Assembly (NCBI RefSeq): GCF_034263275.1
Contig: NZ_CP139559.1
Span: 4,340,001-4,404,000 of the forward strand
Source: Mucilaginibacter sp. cycad4
Lineage (GTDB): Bacteria; Bacteroidota; Bacteroidia; Sphingobacteriales; Sphingobacteriaceae
Direction of reading: 5' to 3'
DNA length: 64,000 bases
The translations under genes and the position numbers were made by a program. Below are positions 8,046 to 16,867 of the stretch, in pieces; position 1 is the stretch's first letter; every line of letters starts with the position of its first letter. The notes under the pieces are model-generated. The model was not told where the DNA came from and ran no database searches. It saw only the letters and a list, made by a program, of their open reading frames with translations.

Positions 8046-9314
8046 CTAATTGACCTGACGGCTGGAAATGTGAAGCCGCTTATCTATATCCTCAAAAGCA
8101 TTCAATACCTTATCCAAATGGTCCCGTGTGTGTGTGGCCATTACATTCATTCTTATCCTTGCATCTTTTTTCGATACGGCAGGGTACATGATTGGGTTGG
8201 TATAAATCCCTGATTCTAATAATAACCTTCCCGCCTCAAGCGCTTTAGGAATTTCTCCCACCTTAACCGGGATAACGGCTGAAGCAGTCGCACCGACATC
8301 AAACCCGGCATCCCTAAGCCCATTTTTAAGGTAGTTGATGTTGTTCCAAAGTTTGGCCCGCCATTCAGGTTCCTCGTCAATAAGATCAATGGCCTTTAGA
8401 ATGCCCATAATTGCAGGCGTCGCAGTCGTAGAAAACAAATGCTGTTTAGATTGGTATTTCAGATAAGTAATAATTTCGGGATCGGCAATTACATATCCTC
8501 CAATATTGCCAAGCGCCTTACTGAAGGTACCGGTAATGATATCAATCTTGTCAAATGCATCGTACATTTCGATACCCCCCCTACCTGTTTGTCCGACAAC
8601 GCCTATACCATGCGCATCATCTACCATTAAATAGCCTCCATAATGATGCGTTAATTCCGCTATTTTATCCAAAGGCGCCAAATCACCATCCTGACTATAA
8701 ACCCCATCAACGATTACCATTTTAGTACGGTAATTATGCTGTGCGTTTTGCAATATCTGCTCCAATGCCTTAAGGTCATTATGCAAAAATTTCTTCCTGT
8801 TAGTATTTAAACAGCCCTCGTATACACTTGCATGAACAGCCATGTCTACTATAGCTATATCCTGTTTATGAAGAAGGCATTGTAATGTCGCACTGTTAGC
8901 AGTATAACCGGTTGTATATAAAATGGCCTCTTTTTTCATATAGAATTTCGCAATCTTGTTTTCCAGTTGCTGATGATAGACAAAGTGACCACCAATAGCA
9001 GGCGATGCGCCCGACCCTGTACCAAACAGCTCTGTTCCCATTATCACCGCTTGCTTAACTTTCGGATGTTGACTAAATCCAAGATAATCATTGGAAACCA
9101 GGCAAACGGACCAGGTTGGTTGATCATTTCCGGGTAAAACAAGATGCATTTCCGGCCCGCAATGGGAAAGCGACTCAATCCGATAATTAAAATGGCCCCT
9201 TACTTTCAAAAAGTCAAGATATTTTAAAAATTCCGATGCCGTTGCGTAAATGTCCCTGCCTTCCATATTCTCAAAATCCTGGAAACTGGCCTTTTCAAAA
9301 TCAATTGCATTCAT
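8046..9314 (-). CDS. PLP-dependent alpha-oxoamine synthase (SPT/KBL/AONS/CqsA-like)
   Basis: This 422-aa fold-type I PLP enzyme would condense an amino acid with an acyl-CoA (or acyl-ACP), releasing CO2. The PLP-binding lysine is Lys266 in TGTFSKALGNIGGY. The VDDAHGIGVVGQTGRGG motif carries the cofactor-contacting Asp and His. FGTGSGASPAIGGHFVYHQ and YTTGYTANSATLQ are classic family motifs. An extra N-terminal stretch of about 50 aa precedes the catalytic core. The family includes serine palmitoyltransferase, aminoketobutyrate ligase, biotin KAPA synthase and the autoinducer synthases CqsA/LqsA. No biotin or threonine-degradation genes are nearby. It is the first gene of an operon with GNAT and LuxR genes, so a sphingoid-like lipid or a signal molecule fits better than biotin. 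Confidence 0.85.
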   Translation of the reverse strand: MNAIDFEKASFQDFENMEGRDIYATASEFLKYLDFLKVRGHFNYRIESLSHCGPEMHLVLPGNDQPTWSVCLVSNDYLGFSQHPKVKQAVIMGTELFGTGSGASPAIGGHFVYHQQLENKIAKFYMKKEAILYTTGYTANSATLQCLLHKQDIAIVDMAVHASVYEGCLNTNRKKFLHNDLKALEQILQNAQHNYRTKMVIVDGVYSQDGDLAPLDKIAELTHHYGGYLMVDDAHGIGVVGQTGRGGIEMYDAFDKIDIITGTFSKALGNIGGYVIADPEIITYLKYQSKQHLFSTTATPAIMGILKAIDLIDEEPEWRAKLWNNINYLKNGLRDAGFDVGATASAVIPVKVGEIPKALEAGRLLLESGIYTNPIMYPAVSKKDARIRMNVMATHTRDHLDKVLNAFEDIDKRLHISSRQVN

Positions 9315-9503
9315 ATGTTTAGCTGTAACAGGTGATTAATGCATTAAAAATAAGCTACAAAAAAACGCGAAAGTGTGAGTTGTTAAATTTTAGTTAAATA
9401 ATCATGAAGTCAAAAGAAATATTTATGAGCAACTCACGCTTTCAAGCATAAATGTGAATTTATTTTGCAGGCTTTATCATGGATTAATTAATTCTTTTGA
9501 CTT
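9315..9503. promoter_or_regulatory. Divergent regulatory region with two interleaved inverted repeats
   Basis: This 189-bp region separates the oxoamine synthase (minus) from the Crp/Fnr gene (plus). Repeat A has arms GAAAGTGTGAGTTG at 9369-9382 and CAACTCACGCTTTC at 9430-9443 (13 of 14 paired). Repeat B has arms AAGTCAAAAGAA at 9407-9418 and TTCTTTTGACTT at 9492-9503 (12 of 12). The right arm of B touches the Crp start codon at 9504. The left arm of B lies between the two arms of A, so the pairs interleave. They could be paired operators for the LuxR or Crp protein, or RNA structures controlling Crp translation. Confidence 0.6.
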
Positions 9504-10070
9504 ATGAATACACGGCCTTTAATCAACTTATTAACCGGTATTACCACTATTTCATCCGCATTTGAACTGGCCTTATCGGATCGACTTGAACAGGAGCAGT
9601 ACAAACCCCATCAGATTCTACATGCTGCCGGTCAAATGGAAAACCGACTTTACTTCATCGAAACAGGCTTTGCCAGAAATTATTTTTATGATAAAGATGG
9701 CCAGGAACATACTGTTAAATTTCGTGAACCAGGGGATATATTATTCTCTTATGAAGGTTATTACAAAGTGCCATCTTATTTTTATACTGAGATCATGGAA
9801 GAATCCAGATTGATTAGTTTGACCTATCATGATTTGCATGAACTGGATAGCATCTTTACTGAAGTGTCCGTCCTGATCAAGAGCCTGTTGCTCCGTTTCC
9901 AGAAAGAAGAATATCAAAGGCAAAGCCTGATCGCCCTGCCAAACGAAGAACGATACCTCCAACTACGCAAAAACAATAACGCGCTTTTTCAGAGAACACC
10001 ATCCAGGATCATTGCCTCTTACCTGCATATGAGCCGGGAAACTTTAAACAGGCTCATCGCCAGGCATTAA
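9504..10070 (+). CDS. Crp/Fnr-family transcriptional regulator
   Basis: This 188-aa protein has a cyclic-nucleotide-binding-type beta-roll (about residues 25-120, with ENRLYFIETGFARNYF and FREPGDILFSYEGYY). A long connecting helix and a short C-terminal helix-turn-helix (SYLHMSRETLNRLIA) follow. Length and the short winged-helix end match the many Bacteroidota Crp-like regulators that do not bind cAMP. It is transcribed away from the oxoamine synthase operon, and the perfect inverted repeat ending at its ATG suggests autoregulation or control by a neighbour. No iron-sulfur cysteines are present. Confidence 0.85.
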   Translation: MNTRPLINLLTGITTISSAFELALSDRLEQEQYKPHQILHAAGQMENRLYFIETGFARNYFYDKDGQEHTVKFREPGDILFSYEGYYKVPSYFYTEIMEESRLISLTYHDLHELDSIFTEVSVLIKSLLLRFQKEEYQRQSLIALPNEERYLQLRKNNNALFQRTPSRIIASYLHMSRETLNRLIARH

Positions 10071-10220
10071 CTGCACAGATCGCCAGTTAAGCAGGTCATT
10101 TGAACAGCAAATCAAGCCATTTGAACAGGAAAATAGTTAGAAATGACTGCCTAAACTCTGTCATCTGACACAGGTAGCATCAAACCAGATGCCCTAATTT
10201 TATCCCGACATCTAACCATC

Positions 10221-10337
10221 ATGAAAAAAGTAAAATCACTCTTTACTTGTGTTTACGCGGGCAAGAAGATTATCAGTCGTACTGTACGCAATCGAAAGTT
10301 TGCCGTTTTCCCGGGTTGCCCGGATAGCTGTACATAG
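10221..10337 (+). CDS. Possible 38-aa peptide in the leader of the DUF6520-like gene
   Basis: An ATG at 10221 opens a 38-codon frame beginning MKKVKSLFTCVYAGKK and ending PGCPDSCT before TAG at 10335-10337. It is basic with three cysteines and lies 135 bp before the next gene. The last third of the frame forms one arm of the hairpin at 10315-10350, so coding and RNA structure overlap. It could be a leader peptide, a decayed relative of the downstream small protein, or chance. The rest of 10071-10472 shows no gene. Confidence 0.25.
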   Translation: MKKVKSLFTCVYAGKKIISRTVRNRKFAVFPGCPDSCT

Positions 10338-10350
10338 CTATTCGGGTAAC
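10315..10350 (+). promoter_or_regulatory. Strong hairpin in 5' leader of the small secreted protein gene
   Basis: The 15-nt arms GTTGCCCGGATAGCT (10315-10329) and AGCTATTCGGGTAAC (10336-10350) pair over 13 Watson-Crick plus two G-U type positions, with a 6-nt loop. No T-run follows, so this is not a simple terminator. It sits about 123 nt upstream of the start at 10473 and could be a regulatory leader structure. I could not match it to a known riboswitch class. Confidence 0.45.
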
Positions 10351-10472
10351 AGTAAAACTTGCATAGGAAATGCAAATTTACCGGCGAGGTCTGCCAAAAG
10401 ACAAATCACAATATCATTCTATAAATTAAAGTTTTTGGAGCCCTTTTTTGCTATTATAAAAAGTTCAAACCT

Positions 10473-10793
10473 GTGAAAAAAATCACATTAAAAAATAAAT
10501 ATGTGGCTATAGTAGCCTTATTTGTCATGTTATTAGGTGCAGGCGTAGCATTCGCGTTTAAAGCACCGGCTAAAAAAATCAAAGTTCTTCCACCGGTTCA
10601 ATACCAGTTTAACGGTACCACTTTAGCACAGGATAAAACAGCCGCAAATTATTCCGTTGTGAGCGGATCGGGGCCTGATTGTGAGGGAACCGCCCTGCCT
10701 TGTGTGGTAAGTGTATCAGGTGATTTACAAACCTGGTTAAATGCACGTACTGATACCCAGATACGTGACCAGGCTATTTCTACAAAGGATTAA
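10473..10793 (+). CDS. Small secreted DUF6520-like protein
   Basis: This 106-aa protein starts at GTG. A basic N-terminus (MKKITLKNKYVAIVALF) leads into a hydrophobic core ending GAGVAFAFKAPA, an export signal. The mature part of about 75 aa has two cysteines (PDCEG and LPCVV) that could form a disulfide. Layout and length resemble the small DUF6520 proteins often found beside SusC/SusD/TlpA genes in Bacteroidota; their function is unknown. It converges on the SusD gene and shares a bidirectional terminator with it. The preceding 400 bp hold a structured leader. Confidence 0.6.
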   Translation: MKKITLKNKYVAIVALFVMLLGAGVAFAFKAPAKKIKVLPPVQYQFNGTTLAQDKTAANYSVVSGSGPDCEGTALPCVVSVSGDLQTWLNARTDTQIRDQAISTKD

Positions 10794-10805
10794 TCAAACT
10801 GAAAT

Positions 10806-10844
10806 AAGGAACGGCAATGTTGGGTTAACACTGCCGTTCCTTTT
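10806..10844. terminator. Bidirectional intrinsic terminator between DUF6520-like gene and susD
   Basis: An 11-bp perfect stem (AAGGAACGGCA at 10806-10816 with TGCCGTTCCTT at 10832-10842) encloses a 15-nt loop. It is followed by T residues on the plus strand and, read the other way, by a short T-run (from AAATAAGG). Its right edge overlaps the susD stop codon at 10843-10845. It would stop both converging transcripts. Confidence 0.8.
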
Positions 10845-12201
10845 ATCTTGGATTCTGTTCCATCCCAGTCAGTTGTATAATATCGTCGGGGATGGGTAAT
10901 GCATACCGCGGACCATTGGGCTGTAAAATATAAGTCTGCCCATTAATGTTTCGGGTTAATGTAATATTCTGCCCCGCTTTATTCAGCCTTTTTAAATCCA
11001 TCCACCTTAATCCCCGCATCAATAACTCTTTTCGCCTTTCTGTCAATATCAATAACAAAGCATCATTGGAGTTAGCAGCTATAAGAGGTATAAAAGTTCC
11101 GGACTTGAACCGCTTTATAAGTAGTACGTTCAAATCGCTCATCGCCTCATTGGTTTTCCCGGCTCTTGCAAAACATTCTGCTCTCATTAAATAAACATCG
11201 TCAGTCGCTATTCCTCCAAATAAATTACCGCCGCCCTCGTAACTCCCTTTAAAAACGTGTGTTCCGTTGGTGCCAGCCTTGAAGAAAATTGTTTTCCGCA
11301 GATCATTGGTAGCATAAGAATTATACAGCATGGTATCGATCCGTGCCCTTGTATTACTTAAGGGTGCTGGCACCGGGATCTTGTTTTCGTGAATCACTTC
11401 TGCATTGAATTGCGCTACCGGATAATTTGCTCCTGCGTTGAGCGTATTGAAATCCAACAAGGTATGAGCTAATTGCAGGCATGAATCCGCATACAGCCCT
11501 GCCTTTTCATATTGCTGCATATATAGGTATGTCCTAGCCAACAATGCAAAAGCAGCCGGTTTTGAGGAGCGCATTACATGTAATGGGGTTACAGGCAGTA
11601 AAGCCGCTGCTGATCTGAGGTCTGAAATGACTTGGTTATACGTTTCCTGTAAATTACTTCTGACGGATTGCTGGTTAAAATCAGAATTCAACCGTATTGG
11701 AATCCCAAGCTGACCCGACGCGGCATTGGGATCATAGGCTGATGTCCATAAGCTCGCGACTTGCAGAAAGGCTTTACCTCTCACAAAAAATGCTTCACCC
11801 TTTACATTATTATAATCATTTTGGTTGTTACCTGTCTGTGCTATTTTGGACAGACCTTCTAAAATGGTATTTGCGGTAAACACCGGCCTGTAGGAATAAT
11901 ACCAGTCATTGCTTTGCGGCATAAATAAATTGCTTTTTTGCCAGGTGTACATATTTCTGAAATAATCAGTTGAAAGGGCCTGGTAATCTGCATCAAACAG
12001 GTAATAATTGTCCGCAGAGATTTCTCCTGAACCGGGGTCGGCATTATTGATCACTGGGTAGTTATCCAATAATGCTTGAAAATCTGCCAGTGTTGAGGGT
12101 ACAGCCAGTTTTACGTCTGGTTTTTCGTCCAGATATTTTTTGCATCCGGGAGTTGCAAAACCAAGATATATGATCGTTAAAATGGAAATATATTTTTTCA
12201 T
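10843..12201 (-). CDS. SusD/RagB-family nutrient-binding lipoprotein
   Basis: This 452-aa outer-membrane lipoprotein has a signal peptide ending ATPGC with the usual CKKYLDEKP start of mature SusD homologs. TPR-type helices follow (AKAFLQVASLWTSAY, AFALLARTYLYMQQYEKAG). The C-terminal SusD motif is LTERRKELLMRGLRWMDLKRL, the RagB/SusD signature. It caps the SusC channel encoded just upstream (122-bp gap). At 452 aa it is shorter than carbohydrate SusDs, as is usual for units that travel with TlpA and probably import peptides or other non-glycan ligands. The ligand is unknown. Confidence 0.9.
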   Translation of the reverse strand: MKKYISILTIIYLGFATPGCKKYLDEKPDVKLAVPSTLADFQALLDNYPVINNADPGSGEISADNYYLFDADYQALSTDYFRNMYTWQKSNLFMPQSNDWYYSYRPVFTANTILEGLSKIAQTGNNQNDYNNVKGEAFFVRGKAFLQVASLWTSAYDPNAASGQLGIPIRLNSDFNQQSVRSNLQETYNQVISDLRSAAALLPVTPLHVMRSSKPAAFALLARTYLYMQQYEKAGLYADSCLQLAHTLLDFNTLNAGANYPVAQFNAEVIHENKIPVPAPLSNTRARIDTMLYNSYATNDLRKTIFFKAGTNGTHVFKGSYEGGGNLFGGIATDDVYLMRAECFARAGKTNEAMSDLNVLLIKRFKSGTFIPLIAANSNDALLLILTERRKELLMRGLRWMDLKRLNKAGQNITLTRNINGQTYILQPNGPRYALPIPDDIIQLTGMEQNPR

Positions 12202-12323
12202 CGGTATTTAATTTGTTTTTTAATGGTGATGAAGCTATCATGATCTGTATGTTTTTGCTCCCGCGGTAACGGTAGATCATGATGATTTCATGATTAAATA
12301 TTCTCAGTGATTAATGAACAATT

Positions 12324-15300
12324 TTAAAATGAGGCTTTTAGTCCAAATGCGATGGTAAGCGGAGGTTTCAGGGTACTGCCGCTATAGTAATAATCCGGGT
12401 CAATGTGGTCTTTATTGGCCCGCCAGATGATACCCAGGTTACTGATATTCGTGTATAACCGAAGTGTCCTGAATGGCAGCCAGTGATAGTTATCCCGGTT
12501 AAATTCATAGCTTGCTGTGATATACTGGAGCCTGATATGGTCGCCTTTGTCAACCAAGCTTTCCGAGCCGCTATAAAAGGCATCCTTTTGAACATTGTCC
12601 GGATAGATCATGGATGGTACGGAAGTATGCAGTTCGTCCCCCGACTTTTGCCATCGCAGCGCGTAATCGGAATTTCCCTGCCCATTATTAAAAAGTAGCC
12701 CGTAATCAATGGAAGTCTTTTTTAAATAATAGCCCAATTTGTAAGTGGCTACGACAGTCAGTGACAGGTTTTTGTAAGTAAATGTATTGCCCACCGATCC
12801 AAACTTCGTAGGTAACGCAGACCCGCTGTACTTGAGGTCTGATAATAGCGTATTGTTGTACAGTACATTATAGTCTTCGCTAACCTGACCACCAACGTAA
12901 CCGCGTGGATTACCGTTCAATGGATCAAGCCCGGCAGACTTAAAGGAAAGAATGGAGTATACAGGTTTACCTACTATACCTGATATGGATGGAGAGGTGC
13001 TTACATAAGTATTACCCATCACGTTATCCAAATAATAGGCGGTGATCTTGTCTTTGTAATAACTAAAGTTCACCGTAGTCCTCCATTTGAGTTTGCCCGT
13101 GGTGTTGATACTGTTTAATGTAATATCTACCCCATTACCTTCCATAGCCGCAACATTTTTCACGATGGTATAATCCACACCTGTCGTGTAATCCAAAGGT
13201 GCATTGCCAAAGAGGTCTTTAGCTTTTTTATGATAATACTCGATGCTCCCAGACAAACGACTGTTAAACATGCGGAAATCAACCGCCATATTCAGCATAG
13301 CCACGGTTTCCCATTTCAGTTCAGGATTGGCGTAAGTATTATACACTGCGTACGGCGTTTGGGTATAGGATGAACTTCCTGCATAACTTATGGTGGTGAC
13401 TGCTGTCCTTGAAAGGTCTACATTCCCGCTTAATCCATAGGTTGCCCGCAATTTGAGATACGGTAAAAAGCCGACCTTGTAAAAGTTTTCTTTTGAAATA
13501 TCCCAGGCTGCACCCACAGAACCTAAAGGATTCCATTTATTATTGGTATTAACGCCAAAAAGATTTGAAGCATCCCGTCTCGCGCTTAAAGAAAAAGTGT
13601 ATTTGTTATCGTAAGTATAGGCGACATTTGTAAAGACAGAGACAAAGCGGTTTCGGATAGTGGTTATGCTTTTAGTATCCGGTATGAAGATGGATGTGCC
13701 GGTTACATAAGTCGGATAGGTATTGGTCAGGTCAACATTGCCAAACGTTAGCGTATTGGGATCATAGCCGTACAGACTGTTCGTATTGCCGCTGGTATTT
13801 ATTTGCCGTATTTCTGCTCCTGCAATCGCGCTGATCTCATTTTTATTCCAGTTTTTATTGACATTGAATTGTCCCCGCAAATTTTGGGACTCTATCAACT
13901 GATTGGATTGATTTAATATACCGCCAACAGGTACAATATTGGTCACGTTACCGGATGGGTCGATCTGGGTAAATTCATTGATAAGGTTTCGGGCAGCATA
14001 ACTCCCGGCACCCTGTAAATTATTTACATGGGAATCCTGCCGTTCATATTGATATTGTGCGTCGAAATTCAGGAAGCTGAAAAGCTGATAGGTCGCGTTT
14101 ACATTGGCCATGATGTCTTGCAGATTTGTTTTATTGCTGATCTGCTTATAATCATTAAGCGGGTAATATTTCCAATCCAACAGGCCGGTTCCGGCTGTTG
14201 CCAAATAAGACAGGCTATAATCCTTCGCTACTGGTAAAGCATTGCCATTTGCATCTACAAATTTCGCATAGGGATACAGGCTGCCATTATAGGAAGTAAT
14301 ATCTCCATAACCCGGTCTACCTGCGTTAGTATTGCTTTGGGTATAATAAATCCCCGTATTGATCTGTAATTTATCTGTTGGTTTAAATGCATCCTGGAAG
14401 TGCAGGTTTAAACGGTCGTAGCCTGCGGCGAGATTGCTTATGTTTTTGTCATAGCCGCTTGAAAACAGCCACGATTGTGTTGATGAACCACCTTTAAGAC
14501 TAATCGCGTACTGCTGATTGGTACTTTGCTGATAAAAGTATTGGTTAAAATCTTTTCGTACATCGATGTTCCGGAAAGCGTCGATCTGCGCATTAGCACT
14601 GGTTTGTGCAATGGTGCCATTCTGCGCAGCGGAAAGCAATTCAATTACCGGTGTCAGATTAGGATGTGAGGGATCAGCTATCCTGCTATCATAAAAGCCA
14701 TTATTGAACAGCGTTTGTTCTACATTGATATAGTCGTTAGAAGACATCTGTTTGATATAGTTCAAATCTGGCTTTCTACCAATAGTTAGGTTGGCATTAA
14801 AGTCAATGCTTAAAGGCTGATTATATTTCGCCTTTTTTGTAGTGATGACAATTACGCCGTTTCCTGCCCTTGTTCCCCATATCGACGCGGCGGCGGCATC
14901 TTTTAACACTGTAATGTTCTCTACATCATTAGGATTAATGTTGGTGATATCGCCCTCATAGGGAAAGTTGTCTAAAACGATCAAAGGTGCTGTCGGTCCG
15001 TTTATAGTACTTAATCCACGGATTTGAATTTGAGGCGTAGCGCTGGTCGTCCGGTTAAAGGTCAGCCCGCTGGTGACTGGCTCCAGTCGAGATATGATAT
15101 CGGTGCTTACCTGTTCACTTAGCTTTTGATTACTTAATACGGTGAATGAACCAGTAGATCTTTCTTTAGGTATCGTTTGGTAACCTGTAGAAACAACGAC
15201 TTCCTGTAGTGTGGTTGTCACAGGCTTAAGTTTGATGATTAAATCAAGCGTTTGCGCATGGTTGAGTAAAAATAAATGTGCAGATTCGTAGCTCACATGA

Positions 15301-15518
15301 CTTATAACCAATGTATCCGGGTAGCTGCTTGCCGGGATAGTAAAGGAGCCATCATTGCCGCTATTAGCTGCTGTTTTGTTTTTAATTAATCTGATGGTTG
15401 CATTCTGGATGATTTCTCCTGTTTGAAGGTTTAGTACTTTGCCGCTAATGTTTTGTTGCCCGAAAAGATTCAGACTGAATGCGCACAGGGTTGTTATGAT
15501 GAATAATTTGAGTTTCAT
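12324..15518 (-). CDS. SusC/RagA-family TonB-dependent outer-membrane transporter
   Basis: This 1064-aa protein has a signal peptide (residues 1-20, ending LFGQ) and a carboxypeptidase-regulatory-like domain (about 22-100, GKVLNLQTGEIIQNATIRL). The TonB box and plug follow (LQEVVVSTGYQTIPKERSTG, then IQIRGLSTINGPTAPLIVLD), and then a 22-strand barrel ending in a C-terminal phenylalanine (FGLKASF). The NPNDVENITVLKDAAAASIWG motif is typical of SusC. It imports the ligand captured by the SusD partner using TonB energy. It overlaps the TlpA gene by 4 bp, so the operon order is TlpA-SusC-SusD. No glycosidase, sigma or anti-sigma gene accompanies it. Confidence 0.95.
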   Translation of the reverse strand: MKLKLFIITTLCAFSLNLFGQQNISGKVLNLQTGEIIQNATIRLIKNKTAANSGNDGSFTIPASSYPDTLVISHVSYESAHLFLLNHAQTLDLIIKLKPVTTTLQEVVVSTGYQTIPKERSTGSFTVLSNQKLSEQVSTDIISRLEPVTSGLTFNRTTSATPQIQIRGLSTINGPTAPLIVLDNFPYEGDITNINPNDVENITVLKDAAAASIWGTRAGNGVIVITTKKAKYNQPLSIDFNANLTIGRKPDLNYIKQMSSNDYINVEQTLFNNGFYDSRIADPSHPNLTPVIELLSAAQNGTIAQTSANAQIDAFRNIDVRKDFNQYFYQQSTNQQYAISLKGGSSTQSWLFSSGYDKNISNLAAGYDRLNLHFQDAFKPTDKLQINTGIYYTQSNTNAGRPGYGDITSYNGSLYPYAKFVDANGNALPVAKDYSLSYLATAGTGLLDWKYYPLNDYKQISNKTNLQDIMANVNATYQLFSFLNFDAQYQYERQDSHVNNLQGAGSYAARNLINEFTQIDPSGNVTNIVPVGGILNQSNQLIESQNLRGQFNVNKNWNKNEISAIAGAEIRQINTSGNTNSLYGYDPNTLTFGNVDLTNTYPTYVTGTSIFIPDTKSITTIRNRFVSVFTNVAYTYDNKYTFSLSARRDASNLFGVNTNNKWNPLGSVGAAWDISKENFYKVGFLPYLKLRATYGLSGNVDLSRTAVTTISYAGSSSYTQTPYAVYNTYANPELKWETVAMLNMAVDFRMFNSRLSGSIEYYHKKAKDLFGNAPLDYTTGVDYTIVKNVAAMEGNGVDITLNSINTTGKLKWRTTVNFSYYKDKITAYYLDNVMGNTYVSTSPSISGIVGKPVYSILSFKSAGLDPLNGNPRGYVGGQVSEDYNVLYNNTLLSDLKYSGSALPTKFGSVGNTFTYKNLSLTVVATYKLGYYLKKTSIDYGLLFNNGQGNSDYALRWQKSGDELHTSVPSMIYPDNVQKDAFYSGSESLVDKGDHIRLQYITASYEFNRDNYHWLPFRTLRLYTNISNLGIIWRANKDHIDPDYYYSGSTLKPPLTIAFGLKASF

Positions 15519-16867
15519 AAATGAGTCTGGTAATAATTTGAGTTTGTATTTCCTGCCACTTCTTTATCCTTGACGATCAGCATCTCCACTTTTTGATAAG
15601 TCGAATAAAGCTTTAACCCATAAGCCTTTAAATACCTTTTCATGGTATTCATATCTGTAATGGCCTCTTTAAATTTCAGGTCGATATTTTGGGTATAACC
15701 TGTATGGTCAAGTATCACCGCATTGCTGCTGATCTTATTGAGATAGATACACAGATTGAGCAGAGGGGCATTATTAAGTCTGGAACTATCTTTATCGCCT
15801 AATGCATCATTATATTGGCCCCCCTTTGTATGGATCAGATCAGCATTTCCAATTCTTTCCAATATCCAGCACAAGATTTTTCGCTTTTCAAATCCGGCTT
15901 TATAAGGCGTGTACCTGTTCAGATCGGCCAAAACATCATCATATAAATGGTTCATCCTACTTAAAGGGACAATAAGCTCGTAACTGTAAAAGTTCGCTCG
16001 TTCCCAATCTGATTTCTTTTCATTGGAAGAACCATAGGAGAGTTTTGATGGGTCTTTAACCTCAACCAGTATTCTGTTCTCGCTTAGTCCCCCGACTTTG
16101 GCACTGAGAACGCTTCGGTACATGGACAACAAACTCCGGTTATGTAAAATAATACCGCGTGTGGTATCGTTGATCAAACGCATTCCCCCACCACTTATGC
16201 CATCTATTTTCCCTTTCAACAGCATACTGAACTGTTGAAGATGGTCTGTAGGTAATTCTTTAATCGTATATAGCGGTCGCCTGGCATCAAAGTCACTTTT
16301 TTGATAAACAGGGGCTTTGCCACCGTTTAAAAACCGGATAATATGATCCCGCGTTAATTCATCGGCGGAAGTAATCGATCTTACTATCCCATTTTGATCT
16401 ATCCATACATAATGAGGTAATGAAAAATGGGGAAACAGCTTTTCTAATAAAGTGTCGTTAATAGCGCATGGCAAAGAGAATGTAGGTTTTCCCGGTTTAT
16501 TAAACCTTTGCAAAGTGGTCAATATTTTTTCTTTGGTATCCCTGGTATTTTGGGCATTAACCAAAAGGATTTGTATCAAGTCTTTAAATTCATTTTGCAG
16601 GCTATCCGCTAAAGGGAAATGCTTTAAACACGAACTGCACCAGGTGGCCCAAAAGTCGAGAATGAGCAGCTTGCCCCTGTAATTATTAATTGTAATTTGC
16701 CGCTTGCCTTGTGGGTGATTTACAGCTTGCAGCTGCATGTGCCATACGGCTTGGGATATCGTGTCGCCTATGTTCAGCGACCTAACGATTATGTTTGGGG
16801 ACTGTGCATGTGCCGTAAAAAAAAGGCAAAGCGCAGCCATTGCTATATAGAGTATAGTTTTTTTCAT
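15515..16867 (-). CDS. TlpA-family thioredoxin-like protein with C-terminal extension
   Basis: This 450-aa protein has a signal peptide (MKKTILYIAMAALCLFF...AHAQ). A thioredoxin-like domain covers about residues 45-190, with the redox pair Cys77-Ser-Ser-Cys80 in LDFWATWCSSCLKHFP and the cis-Pro region SLPHYVWIDQNG. Residues about 195-450 form an extension common to TlpA proteins linked to SusC/SusD but of unknown function. It acts outside the cytoplasmic membrane as a thiol reductase. It is the first gene of the operon and overlaps susC by 4 bp, so redox chemistry may be tied to the imported ligand. Confidence 0.85.
   Translation of the reverse strand: MKKTILYIAMAALCLFFTAHAQSPNIIVRSLNIGDTISQAVWHMQLQAVNHPQGKRQITINNYRGKLLILDFWATWCSSCLKHFPLADSLQNEFKDLIQILLVNAQNTRDTKEKILTTLQRFNKPGKPTFSLPCAINDTLLEKLFPHFSLPHYVWIDQNGIVRSITSADELTRDHIIRFLNGGKAPVYQKSDFDARRPLYTIKELPTDHLQQFSMLLKGKIDGISGGGMRLINDTTRGIILHNRSLLSMYRSVLSAKVGGLSENRILVEVKDPSKLSYGSSNEKKSDWERANFYSYELIVPLSRMNHLYDDVLADLNRYTPYKAGFEKRKILCWILERIGNADLIHTKGGQYNDALGDKDSSRLNNAPLLNLCIYLNKISSNAVILDHTGYTQNIDLKFKEAITDMNTMKRYLKAYGLKLYSTYQKVEMLIVKDKEVAGNTNSNYYQTHL

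Noticed and set aside
8046..9314. Biotin synthesis gene bioF
   Set aside because: No other biotin genes are nearby, and the operon partners are an acyltransferase and a membrane regulator, so a specific bioF name is not supported.
10249..10476. 75-codon plus-strand frame before the DUF6520-like gene
   Set aside because: It starts mid-leader, has no family resemblance, runs through the hairpin and conflicts with the better-placed ATG at 10221.
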